A stretch of 64,000 nucleotides of DNA from contig NC_088795.1 in assembly GCF_011386835.1 (NCBI RefSeq), positions 118,871,434 to 118,935,433 of the forward strand. Direction: 5' to 3'. The notes under the pieces are model-generated. The model saw only the letters and a program-made list of their open reading frames with translations. It made no database searches and was not told where the DNA came from. Both the position numbers and the translations under genes were made by a program. How positions within the stretch are numbered: the stretch's first letter is position 1; each line of letters starts with the position of its first letter. The stretch is from Chrysemys picta bellii (taxonomy: Eukaryota; Chordata; Testudines; Emydidae). Below, in pieces: positions 54,281-64,000 of the stretch.

Positions 54281-54662
54281 ACGGCCATACTGGGTCAGAC
54301 TAATGGCCCATCTAGCCCAGTATCCTGTCTTTTGATAGTGGACAGTGCCAGATGCTTCAGAGGGAATAAACAACACAGTGCAATTATTGAGTGATCCATC
54401 CCTGTCATCCAGACCCAGATTCTGGCAGTCAAAGGTTTAGGGACACACAGAGCATGGGATTGTGTCCCTGACCATCCTCCCCAAATTATTTTTTGAATCC
54501 ATTATACTTTTGGCCTTTGCAACATCCCATAGCAACGAGTACCACAGGTTAACTGTGCATTGTGTGAAGAAGTACTTCCTTTTGTTTGTTTTAAACTTGT
54601 TGCCTATTAATTTCATTGGGTAACCCCTGTGTTTCTGTGTTATGTAAAGGAGTAAATAATAG
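54281..54662 (-). mobile_element. CR1-group LINE 3' end, minus strand
   Basis: TAAGAACGGCCATACTGGGT is the element terminus in reverse. It is followed by CATCTAGCCCAGTATCCTGT and, further in, the complement of the protein C-terminus (AAGAAGTACTTCCTTTTGTT, TGCCTATTAATTTCATT). The same order occurs at 56691-57160. No open frame survives. Confidence 0.8.
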
Positions 54663-54754
54663 TACCTGCCACAAGGAGCTTACTCTAAGCAAATCAAATT
54701 ATATACAATCCAGTCTTACATTAAAAAAAAAGTATTCTAACCACTGTAAGATGG

Positions 54755-54904
54755 GTAATTACAGCTAATGATTGTATTAATATAGTTAAAATATTATAAA
54801 GAGGAAGTTAGAGAGATTAAACATGGCTATGAAATTGGCCTGTGAGATAGAGGTTACACTAGATGATCTAATGGTCCGTTCTGGCTTTAAACTCTATGAA
54901 TCCG
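54755..54904 (+). repeat. CR1-group LINE tail
   Basis: TTACACTAGATGATCTAATG, GTCCGTTCTGGCTTTAAACT and CTATGAATC form a LINE tail also seen at 43688-43735. Confidence 0.5.
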
Positions 54905-56084
54905 CAAGTGAAGGGAAGAGAGGCATTGCTATATGAAAGTATGTACAACAAAATACTCTTGGACTCACTGCTTACTTTTTTGCTTTTCTTTTTATTGGCA
55001 CAATACAATACATAGCTGAAGTTAGTTACACAATTTAAAAACATGCATTTGACGCATGTTATTTAATTTGCTCCAGTTACAGTTGTGCATCAGCATGAGC
55101 CAGGGCATCCTGAAATGGAGCTCTGAGTTTGGTGTTCTCTACCTATTGCAATCAGAGATGCCTTGTCTGTCTCCTCAAGCAAGGCAAGACTGGAGAAATA
55201 TGTTGACTTCAGCTTTTAACTGTTCATAAATGCTGGTAATTTTATAGCACCCTGGGGCATTGCTGTAAAGAACAAGGGAGAAAGGGTCCACTCTAGCTAG
55301 AGCCAGAAATAGCACTGGCAAGTACTGTAGTCTTCCTTTCTATGTAAGTCCTTATACTGCCCTCATCACTGATATTATCCAAGCACCTTCCAGTATTGCA
55401 TTAAGCGACATAACTAACATCTGTCATGTGAGGTTTGTTCTCTCAGCTTCTCCCCAGGAGAGAGGTGTGTGCACTGTATCATTTTGTTTTGGTAAGAGTT
55501 TGTTTGCGGGGATTTTTTTTTTTTTTAAACATACATGCTACTATGTGCTTATATTGGAGAAGGCAACGTCACAGAAGCATGTCTTGCGCAAGATAGGAGG
55601 AGTGAAGAATTTGGTGGAGGAACAATGTTTGTGTTTTTTTTATTAAACAAAGGCCATTGTCCTTTATTTTGTTCAGTTACACAACCCTCCTGGCTGCACA
55701 ATCCTGAACACACTTTTTACTGGGCACAACACTTAAATTATAAAGTCATATCAATGAAATCAGCAGCTTTGTCCATTGAATATGGTATTAACTTCAAAAC
55801 TCTTGTTGCTATTCTTATTACTAGATCAGTTAATCCTACAAGGACAGGAAGGAAATTTCCCAGTTAAATACATTTCTAGCATAATCCACTAAGCCTGATC
55901 CATAATCCACACACACAAAAAAACATAATTAAACTACCTTTTTTCTTCAAGGTAGAAAATACACCTCCTGTGGAGTAGTCTCCGATTTTAGTTGCACAAG
56001 AGAGATTTTATTTATACAAAAATTTACCACCACAATATCCCTTTCATTTATTCAATATATATCTTTTCCATTCATACTTATAGC
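54905..56084. other. Single-copy-looking sequence
   Basis: No exon or transposon end recognised. Open frames of 72 and 110 codons here have no motif. Confidence 0.4.
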
Positions 56085-56237
56085 TTGACCAAGTTACAAA
56101 AGATATAGGAATGACCGAGTAGATCATGCTGGTGGAGAAGTGGCACTCTATGGGAAAGAAAGCATAGACTCAAATATAGTAAACATGTAAATGAACCAAA
56201 CTGTACCACAGAATCTCTATGGTTATAAATTCCATGC

Positions 56238-56585
56238 TTGAAAAATAAGAATGCAGCAGTAGGAATATACTACCAGCCACCTGACCAGGATGGTGATCAT
56301 AACTGTATAACAGTAAGGCTGATTAGAAAAGCTACAGAAAACCCAATAATAATGGGGGATTTCAACTATGCCCATATTGACTGGGTACACGTCATTTCAG
56401 GACAGGATGCAGAGATAAAATTACTAGACACCATTAGTGAATGCATTTTGGAGCAGCTAGTCCTGGAATTCACAAGGGGAGAGGCAATTCTTGATTTAGT
56501 GCTAAGTGGCACACAAGATCTGGTCCAAGAGGTGAATACAGCTGAACCGCTCGGTAATACCAACCAAAATGTCATAAAAATTTAA
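56238..56585 (+). pseudogene. LINE AP-endonuclease domain remnant
   Basis: The 115-codon frame reads VGIYYQPPDQDGD, then PIIMGDFNYAHIDW (the GDFN catalytic motif of AP endonucleases), then EQLVLEFTRGEAILDLVLSG, and near the end PLGNTNQNVI. In active copies the last part would carry the SDH motif; here it reads TNQN, so the catalytic histidine is lost. The region before the ATG encodes earlier endonuclease residues with stops. Confidence 0.75.
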
Positions 56586-56884
56586 CATCCTCATAGGCAG
56601 AAAATATAAAAGAACCCGACCAGGGTAGCTTTTATCTTCAAAAAGGGAACTACTCAAAATTGAGGAAGCTAATTAAATGGAACTGTCACAAGAACATAAT
56701 AATGGCCCTACTGGGTCAGACCAAAGGTCCATCTAGCCCAGTATCTTATCTTCTGACAGTGGCCAGTGCCACGTGCCCCAGAGGAAATGAACAGAACAGG
56801 TAATCATCAAGTGATCCATCCCCTGTTGCTCATTCCCAGCTTCTGGCAAACAGAGGCTAGGGACACCATTCCTGCCCATCCTGG

Positions 56885-57154
56885 CTAATAGACATTGATG
56901 GACCTAGCCTCCATGAATTTATCTAGTTTTTTTTTTAACCCTGTTATGGTCTTGGACTTCACAACATCCTCTGGCAAGGAGTTCCACAGGTTGACTGTGC
57001 GTTGTGTGAAGAAATACTTCCTTTTATTTGTTTTAAACCCGCTGCCTATTAATTTCATTTGGTGACCCCTAGTTTTTGTGTTATGAGAAGTAGTAAACAA
57101 CACTTCCTTATCTACTTTCTCCACACCAGTCATGATTTTATAGACCTCAATCAT
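56885..57154 (-). pseudogene. LINE protein C-terminus
   Basis: The frame reads [37 protein letters not shown] and [14 protein letters not shown], ending a few codons on. This is the conserved LINE C-terminus (FFTxRxVxxWNSLPxxVV). It continues, after a break near 57155-57170, the frame at 57170-57364. Confidence 0.8.
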
Positions 57155-57169
57155 ATCTCCCCTTAGCTA

Positions 57170-57364
57170 TCACTTTTCCAAGGTGAAAAGTCCCAATCTT
57201 ATTAATCTCTCCTCATACAGAAGCCGTTCCAAACTTCTAATAATTTTTGTTGCCCTTTTCTGAACTTTATCCAATTCCAATATATCTTTTTTGAGCTGGG
57301 GCAACCACATCTGCACACAGTTTTCAAGATGTGGGCATACCATGGATTTATGTAGAGGCAACAT
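57170..57364 (-). pseudogene. LINE RT thumb segment
   Basis: Reads LHKSMVCPHLENCVQMWLPQ, then LELDKVQKRATKIIRSLERL and YEERLIRLGLFTLEK, the segment that links the RT palm to the C-terminus. Confidence 0.8.
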
Positions 57365-57608
57365 GGTATTTTATGCCCTGTTTTCTATCCCTTTCTTAAT
57401 TATTCCCAGCATTCTGTTTGCTTTTTTGACTGCTGCTGGACATTGAGTGGATGTTTTCAGAGAACTATCCACAATGACTGCAAGATCTCTTTCTTGAGTG
57501 GTAACAGCTAATTTAGACCCTGTCATTTTATATGTATAGTTGGGATTATGCTTTCCAATGCATTACTTTGCATTTATCAATATTAAATTTCATCTGACAT
57601 TTTGTTGC

Positions 57609-57791
57609 TCAGTCACCCAGTTTTGAGAGATCCTTTTGTAGCTCTTTGCAGTCTGCCTGGGCCTTAACTATCTTTAGTAATTTTGTATCATCTGCAAATT
57701 TTTCCACCTCATTGTTTACCTCTTTCTCCAGATCATTTGTGAATATGTTGAATAGGACTGGTCCCAGAACAGACCCCTGGGGGGACACCAC
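57609..57791 (-). pseudogene. LINE RT palm, motifs B and C
   Basis: Reads [20 protein letters not shown] (motif B), then [15 protein letters not shown] with an intact FADD, and ends at KLGD. Upstream to about 57990 the minus strand still encodes motif A (complement around 57900-57960, a YLDFxKAFDKVPH-type site). Confidence 0.85.
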
Positions 57792-58082
57792 TATTTACCT
57801 CTCTCCATTCTGAAAACTGACTCTGTTTCCTATCTTTTAACCAGTTACCAATCCATGAGAGCACCTTCCCTCTTATCCTGTGGCAGCTTACTTTGCGTCA
57901 GAGCCTTTGGTGAGGGACCTTGTCAAAAGCTTTCTGAAAATCTAAGTACACTATATCCACTGGATCCCCTTGATCCACATGTTTGTTGACCCCCTCAAAG
58001 AATTCTACAGTGAAAAAGTGAAATGCCTGTAAGAGCTGCATGGAAACTTTTTTTTAAATTCCACAATAGAGGTTCAGAATAA

Positions 58083-58427
58083 ATGTATGCCCCAAATGGG
58101 GGGGGGACAACAACAACAAGGCGACGACAAACAGTGCCACCAGGGCTAAACAGTAAAACAATTAGAGAGAAAAAGGCATCCTTTAAAAATTGGAAATCAA
58201 ATCCTACTGAGGAAAATAGAAAGGAGCACAAACCCTGGCAAGTTAAGGGTAAAAGTATTATTAGGCAGCTCAAAAAAGAATTTGAAGAGCATCTTGCAAA
58301 AGATACAAAAACTAATAGCAAACATTTTTTAAGAACATCAGAAGCAGGAAGACTGCCAAACAATCAGTGGGGAAACTGGACGATCGAGGTGCTAAAGGAG
58401 CACTTAAGGAAGACAAGATTGTGGTGA
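58083..58427 (+). pseudogene. LINE linker region between endonuclease and RT
   Basis: Reads VPPGLNSKTIREKKASF, then NWKSNPTEENRKEHKPWQVK and IRQLKKEFEEHLAKDTKTNS, then KHFLRTSEAG. This Lys-rich linker lies before the RT in CR1-group LINEs. It ends in a frameshift. Confidence 0.7.
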
Positions 58428-58836
58428 AGAAGCTAAATGAATTTTTTGCAACAGTCTTCGGTACAGAGGATGTGAGGGAGATTCCCACATCAGAGCCATT
58501 CTTTTTAGGTGATAAATCTAAAACTGTCCCAGATTGAGGTGTGAATAGAAGAGGTTTTGGAACAAACTGATGCATTTAACAGTAATAAGTCACCAGGACC
58601 AGATGGTATTCACCAGAGAGCTCTGAAAGAACTCATATGAAATTGCAGAACTAACTGTAGTATGTAACCTATCGCTTAAATCATCCTCTGTACAAGATGA
58701 TTGGAAGATAGCTAATGTACCACTGATTTTTAAATAAGGCTATAGAGGCACTTCTGGCAGTTACTGGACAGTAAGCCTAATTTCAGTACCAGGCAAATTA
58801 GCTGAAACTATAGTAAAGAACAGAATTATTAGACAC

Positions 58837-59350
58837 ATGGATAAATGCAATATAGTGGGGCAGAGTCAACATGATTTTTATAAAGGAAAATCATGCCTCA
58901 GTCTATTAGAATGCTTTTGGGTGGACAAGGGTGATCCAATGGATATGGCATATTTTGACTTTCTGAAAGCATTGGACAAAGTCCCTCACCAAAGACTCTT
59001 AAGCAAAGTAAGCCTGCATGGGATAAGACGGAAAGTCCTCTCATGGACCAGTAACTAGTTTAAAGACAGGAAATAAAGGGTAGGAATAAATCTCAGTTTT
59101 CAACGGAGAGACATAAATAGTGGGGTCCCCAGGGATTTGTACTGGGACCAGTGTTCAACAAATTAATAAATGATCTGGAAAAAGGTGTGAACTGTGAGGT
59201 GGCAAAGTTTGCAGATGGTACTAAATTGCTTAAGATAGTTAAGTCCAGAGCTGACTGCAGAGAGTTACAAAGGGATCTCACAAAACTGGGTGACCTGGCA
59301 ACAAAATAACAGATGAAATTCAAAGTTGATAAATGCAAAGTAATGTACAT
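58837..59350 (+). pseudogene. LINE RT remnant, motif C changed to FADG
   Basis: The first frame reads SQHDFYKGKSCLSLLECFW and AYFDFLKALDKVPHQRLLS (motif A). After a stop and a frameshift near 59130, a frame gives VLGPVFNKLINDLE (part of motif B) and VAKFADGTKLLK. The second catalytic aspartate is glycine, so this copy could not polymerise. It then reads KFKVDKCKVMYIGK. Confidence 0.75.
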
Positions 59351-59748
59351 TGGAAAACCATCTCAACTGTACATACAATATGATAGGTTCTAAATTAGCT
59401 GTTACCACTAAAGAAAGAGATTTTGAAGTCATTGCGGATAGTTCTCGGGAAACATCTGCTCAATGTGCCACAGCAGTGAAAAAAGTTAAAAATTAGGAAC
59501 CATTAGGAAAGGGATAGATAATAAGACAGAAAATATCATAATGCCACTATATAAATCCAGGGTGCACCCATACCTTGAATACTGTGTGAGTTCTAGTCAC
59601 CCTATATAAAAAAAATATATATTAGAATTGGAAAAAGTACAGAAAAGGGCAAACAAAAAATGATTACGGCTACAGAAAAGCATCCATATGATGAGAGCTT
59701 AAAAAGACTGGGAATGTTCACCTTGCAAAGGACAACTAAGGGAGGAAT

Positions 59749-59940
59749 ATGATAAAGGCTTATAAAATCATGAATGGTGAGGAGAAAGTGAATGGGGAAG
59801 TATTATTTACCCCTTCACATAAGACAAGGATGAGGAGTCAGCCAATTAAACTAACAGGCAGCAAGTTTAAACAAACAAAGAAGTACTTCTTCACACAATG
59901 CAGAGTCAGCTGTGGAACTCATTGCCAGGAGATGATATGA
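59749..59940 (+). pseudogene. LINE protein C-terminus, frameshifted
   Basis: Reads MIKAYKIMNGEEKVNGEV, KLTGSKFKQTKKYFFTQCRV, then shifts out of the WNSLPxD frame to CGTHCQEMI. It is homologous to the minus-strand piece at 56885-57154. Confidence 0.75.
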
Positions 59941-60210
59941 AGGGCAAAAATATAACTGGCTGCAAAAAAAGAATTAGATAAGTTCATGGAGGATAGGTCC
60001 ATCGATGGCTATTAGCCAAGATGGTCAGAGACAACCCCAAGCCGTGGGTGTCCATAAACCTCTGACTGCCAAAAACAGGGACTGGATGACAGGGGAAGGA
60101 TATTTGCTCTGTTCTGTTCACTCCCACTGATACAGGTCACTGTCAGAAGACAGGATACGGGGCTAGAAGGACCCTTGGTCTGATCCAGTATGGCCATTCT
60201 AATGTTGACT

Positions 60211-60916
60211 TGTATGTCCGTCATTTATGCACTTATTTTGTGGTTTTCTAAAACTCAAAATTGAATATTTTGAACACAGAATAATGATCAAAAAGAATGG
60301 TCATAATGAAATGGTTGTATTAGATTGATTAAATAAAAACAGAAAAATAAATAAATGAATACCCCTTATATCTGTTTAAAAAAAAAAAAAAACCCCATCC
60401 AAGCAGAGACTACTTAAAAAAGCAGGAAGACTAACTACTAAGGTAAAGAAGAACTTCCTGCATCTGTCAACAGCAGTTAGACTCTGCTACTTCTGTCAGT
60501 AATACTCCCACCCAAGTTAACATACAACTCTGGTGCAAATAAAAAAAATAAATTTGTTAAAAAGATTTGCTCTTCGCTTAAAACTCTCCATTCCAAGACC
60601 TTACCTGGCCTCTGTGCCAAATTAAGGCTATTTGGTGCTTCTTACGAACACCAAGAACATAGGCCCTCACATTTTCAAAATCATTCATAAGATTTTGAAA
60701 AGTATACCTGTTTAAATCCCTGCTGGTATTCAGGAATTCCTTTGGAGTTGGAGGAAGGAAGATTCCCTGACAGCTGCAGTTTATGTGTGGCTAGGACTTT
60801 CTAAAACAGTAACATTAGATGAGATTAAGTACATTTAAGACACCACTGCCACATTCTTCAAAGCATCCAGCTACCTCTCTTATGCTTTCATAATATGCCT
60901 ATCACTGGTATCTAGA
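60211..60916. other. Single-copy-looking sequence
   Basis: Nothing recognised; A15 near 60379. Confidence 0.4.
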
Positions 60917-61946
60917 TATGGTTGCCAGGCATCCGGTTCTTGACTGGAATGCCCGGTCGAAAAGGGACCCTGGGGGCTCTGGTCAGCACCGCTGACCGGG
61001 CCATTAAAAGTCTGGTTGGCTGCCCACAGCAGGGCAGGCAGGGTGCTTGCCCGGCTCCGTGCAGCTCCCAGAAAGCTGCCGGCATGTGCCTCTGGCTCTT
61101 AGGCTTAGGGATGGCCACAGGGGCTCTGCAGCTCCCATTGGCCGGGAACCATGGCCAATGGGAGCTGCGGGGGTGGCACCTGCACGCAGGGGCAGCGCAC
61201 AGAGCCGCCTTGCCGCACCTCTACCTAGGAGACAGGGAGATGCTGGCAGTTCCTGTGAGCCGTCTGAGGTAAGCGCCTCACGGAGCCTACATCCCACGCC
61301 CCAGCCCCCAGCCACAGCCCAGAGCTGCCTCCTGCATCCCAAACCCCTTGGCCCCAGCCCAGAGCCCCCTCCTTCACCCCAAACCCCTCATCTGTGGTCC
61401 TGCCCCCCTAGCCCAGAGCCTGTACCCCCTCCCACATCCCAACCCCCTGCCCCAGCCCTGAGCCCCCTCCTGCACTCTGAACCCCTCAGCCCCAGGCTGG
61501 ACCCTCCTCCTGCACCTCAAACCCCTCATCCCCTGCCCCACCCCAAAGCCCTCACCCCCTTCTGCACCCAAATCCCTGCCCCAGCCCAGAGCCCCTTCCT
61601 GAACCCCTCATTTCTGGCCACACTCCAGAACCCCCAGCCCCAGCCTCCTCCCAAACTCCAAACCCCTTGGTCCCAACCCCCAGCCTGGAGCCCCCTTCCT
61701 GCACCTCAAGTCCCTCATCTCCAGCCCCATCCCAGAGCCCACACCCCCAGCTGGAGCTCTCACCCCCTCTCGCACCTCAAATCCCTGCCCCAGCCCAGTG
61801 AAACTGAGCAAGGGAGCGAGGGTGGGGGAGAGCGAGCGACAAAGGGAGGGGGGAGGAGTGAGCGGGGCAGGGCTTTGGAGAAGGGGCGGGGCAGGGGGCG
61901 GGGCAAGGGCATTCGGTTTTCTGCAAATAGAAAGTTGGCAACTCTA
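60917..61946 (+). mobile_element. hAT-like element with internal minisatellite, TSD TATCTAGA/G
   Basis: The ends TATGGTTGCC and (complement) TAGAGTTGCC pair, with a CCGGTT / AACCG-like segment a little further in on each side. The flanks TATCTAGA (60909-60916) and TATCTAGG (61947-61954) agree at 7 of 8. The left third is shared with 5976-6946. A palindrome, GCAGCTCCCATTGGCC / GGCCAATGGGAGCTGC, spans 61129-61166. The 314-codon plus frame across it is proline-rich repeat translation, not a gene. Confidence 0.8.
61290..61800 (+). repeat. C-rich minisatellite, about 35-45-bp units
   Basis: Imperfect repeats of CCCAGAGCCCCCTCCTGCAC followed by CCCAAACCCCTCATCC run about a dozen times. Unit length varies through deletions. 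The translation in one frame is a repeated Pro/Ser/Gln pattern. It lies inside the hAT-like element. Confidence 0.85.
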
Positions 61947-61954
61947 TATCTAGG

Positions 61955-63834
61955 GAATCAAATGTACAACTTAAATTGCAGCAATCATTAGAAAGGACCT
62001 GCACCCCACATAACTATTCAAGAAGGGCTGTTCTTTCATTTAGTTACCTAACAAGATTATGCTGCCTGTTCCAAATTGATGCTGTTGCAGGAAAGTTTGG
62101 ACAAATGATCAAGTCTTGCATTGTGCCCACATCACCTACGAGCCTAAATACATTTAAAAATCTGTCCCTAAGTGACTTGACCATGGTCACAGTAGGAGTC
62201 AGTCTCAGCGACAAGATGAGAATGCAGGACTCCCTTCCTCTCAGTCTTCTGCTTAGTTCACCTGACCATAATGGCTGCTTAGCTGCAGGTAACCAGATGG
62301 CAGCTGGGAGGAAGACTGTTTTGATGCTGGTGTCATTGGCAGCAACTGATTCAGCAAGACCACCACAGCTACAGTTAAAAAATGATGATGATGATGATAA
62401 TAATAATAATTAATAATAAAAAAAATCACTGCCTCACAACCCCAAGGACCCAAACAGCTAGTCAAAGTTTGGGATCCCACTGATATTCCTGCTGGGAGTA
62501 GAAATTGCTGTGGAGTCGGATATTTTCTTTGATGCAGTCTTGTTTATTTACAAGGAATGTACAAAGTCTCGTTTCTCTGAGCACAAGAGGAGCCAGAAAC
62601 AAAAGACAGCTTCCTCACTTATAGCACCACATTCTTTCAACCAGTTCATTCAGGCTATGTGCATCTGGCTTTTCTTCTGCTTCTCTTCCTTGCGTCTCCT
62701 TTCCCTGAGGTGTTTCAGCTTGTGTTCTCTCTCGAGCGCATACAAGTTCCACCAATCAAAGCCTTAGTCCCTGCATTTGAAACCCCTTGGTCCACATGAT
62801 TCAGCTTCTCCATGTGCCTGTGTTTTTCGGTGCTACCGCTATTGTTTTAGCCATCTGATTATAGTGGTGTCTATTTATTCTGAACAGAAGGCAGTAGCCA
62901 CACCTGATCCATAATAAGGTTACCCCCAGCCCATAACAGGCCAGTCCTGGGATGCAGTATAGAAGAACATGATTTGTGATGAAATTGCTGAGACAGATTT
63001 TCAACCGTTGTAATTAGTTGACATTTTCACAGCTCTCACATTAGATTACTCATGCTATTTATTGATGCCTTAAAGTCAGATAACCTGCAGCCAAGTGGCA
63101 AACAATTTTAGGAGTCAAAACAGACATCTTTAATGGCTCAATCGGTCAGCCCACAGCATTTCACCTTCAGAGTAATAAATGATTTCTCTCCATTTACTTA
63201 GAAGTTTAATTTTTTTAGTTTGCTGCAATTGTGGCTGCTAAACCTCACAAACACACAAAATATTCTCTCAATACAGAGAGCTGTGACTGAGTAGCTCCTC
63301 AAAAAGTCCAAATTCACTGCTAAATGTTGTATCTATGAGAGAGCATGACAAGATAAGATGAAGTTTGGGCTCCCATTTACCAAAAACAACTCCACTTTAG
63401 ACATGCATTAAATTATCACAGGGAGGGGAAATAGGTGTGCTTTTGATCTGCATCTCATCTGAATATCATAGTAACTGAACATTGTATATAGAACACAAGA
63501 ATGACAGCCTTATATTCTTTCACAAAAGCTTTTAGGGAAATAAATTTGCAACAGTGAGCAAAGTCCTTGAACAAAATAGCTTACTAAAATTTTGAAATCG
63601 GTATTGATTGTGTAAAAGGATGAACAACATACTTATTTCTTAACACAAAACAACATACATATTGCCTATGTCCAAAATAGATCTACCTATAAATCTATGC
63701 ATGTGGCTTTTTAGATCAGGTCTAAAGGTTATTCTAACAATCTATGGGCAAAATTCAGAGCTTGTATAAGTGGATATTGCCCTATTGAGTCGAATAAAGG
63801 TCTGAAATTAACCCAAAATTTATCATTGCTAGTA
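61955..63834. other. Single-copy-looking sequence with a microsatellite
   Basis: A (GAT)n(AAT)n run lies at 62383-62421. No exon or transposon end is recognised in the rest. Confidence 0.4.
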
Positions 63835-63930
63835 TTTTATATTTATATTGTGGTAGTGCCCAGAGGCCTTAATCAGATCAGTGTCCCATTAATTGAGGGA
63901 CTGTACAAACACATATAAAGACACAGACCT
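63835..63930 (+). repeat. Old amniote interspersed repeat
   Basis: TTGTGGTAGTGCCCAGAGGC, TCAGATCAGTGTCCCATTAA and GACTGTACAAACACATATAA are in the order of the copies at 12262 and 33205. Confidence 0.55.
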
Positions 63931-64000
63931 TGTGGTAAATGTCTATTTTTAAATTCTTTAAAATAAATTCTAACTATAAAATGTAAGAGTACTAAAAGAA

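Larger units (their letters stand above)
56691..58009 (-). mobile_element. CR1-group LINE, minus strand, nested
   Basis: The left end is the LINE terminus in reverse (AAGAACATAATAATGGCCCT, CTGGGTCAGACC). The interior encodes RT in three minus-strand frames. It lies between the two halves of the plus-strand LINE. No clear target duplication was found. Confidence 0.8.
56085..60210 (+). mobile_element. CR1-group LINE, plus strand, split by an inverted relative
   Basis: Two pieces, 56085-56690 and about 58010-60210, read continuously through endonuclease, linker, RT and 3' end. The insert between is another LINE of the same group on the other strand. The left piece ends in linker coding sequence (a frame with KLRKLIKWN) and the right one resumes with the next linker part (VPPGLNSKTI). 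The 3' end TTGGTCTGATCCAGTATGGC with CATTCTAATGTT is at 60178-60210. Many stops and frameshifts make it old. Confidence 0.8.

Noticed and set aside
61047..61991. 314-codon plus-strand frame, proline-rich
   Set aside because: It is a translation of the C-rich minisatellite inside the hAT-like element; there are no domains, and the repeat explains the open frame.

Overview
This window reads as a turtle (Testudines) nuclear genome segment. That assignment is an inference from the repeats: CR1 LINEs with the ATTCTATGA-type tail, Penelope-like elements (PLE) with a GIY-YIG endonuclease, PIF/Harbinger elements carrying a Myb/SANT-like protein, many short hAT elements with 8-bp target duplications, and MIR-type SINEs. 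The sequence is AT-rich, intron-poor in recognisable exons, and shows no prokaryotic gene organisation.

Only one host gene part can be supported. On the minus strand at 16047-16116 lies the first coding exon of PPP2R2C (regulatory subunit B gamma of protein phosphatase 2A). It encodes 23 residues plus one base and ends at a GT donor. DNA below 16047 is therefore intron 1. DNA above about 16750 is upstream of this start, either intergenic or an intron of longer transcripts. The 5' leader holds an overlapping upstream ORF in a strong start context, and a short interrupted CAG tract on the sense strand.

Layout. 1-1192: minus-strand Harbinger with a Myb/SANT domain, cut by the window edge. 3.5-7.0 kb: a stack of an LTR-like unit, a CR1-group LINE 5' fragment, a PLE with a 363-codon open frame and an inverted copy of its own tail, and a hAT split by a CR1. 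7-16 kb: mostly single-copy intron with an LTR, MIRs and two hAT MITEs. 16.0-16.75 kb: PPP2R2C exon and leader. 17-30 kb: MIRs, hATs, three CR1/LINE pieces (one RT nearly intact) and LTR-like blocks. 30-35 kb: mostly single copy. 35.4-37.4 kb: a second Harbinger with both halves of its Myb protein. 38.5-40 kb: a hAT inside a Harbinger MITE inside an LTR-like block. 42-43.7 kb: a LINE tail interrupted by an RT fragment. 46-48.6 kb: a GC-rich nest of Harbinger, hAT and simple repeats. 50.5-51.4 kb: a hAT-like element inside a Tc1/mariner-like element. 54-60 kb: CR1-group LINEs, one nested inside another in opposite orientation. 60.9-61.9 kb: a hAT with an internal minisatellite.

The open reading frames outside PPP2R2C that resemble proteins all belong to transposable elements, and nearly all are broken. 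I saw no operon, phage, CRISPR or RNA gene. I do not see a new biological system. The most useful leads are the PPP2R2C leader, the intact PLE endonuclease frame, and a set of nested insertions whose target duplications give a relative history. Family names were assigned by eye and not checked by a search.
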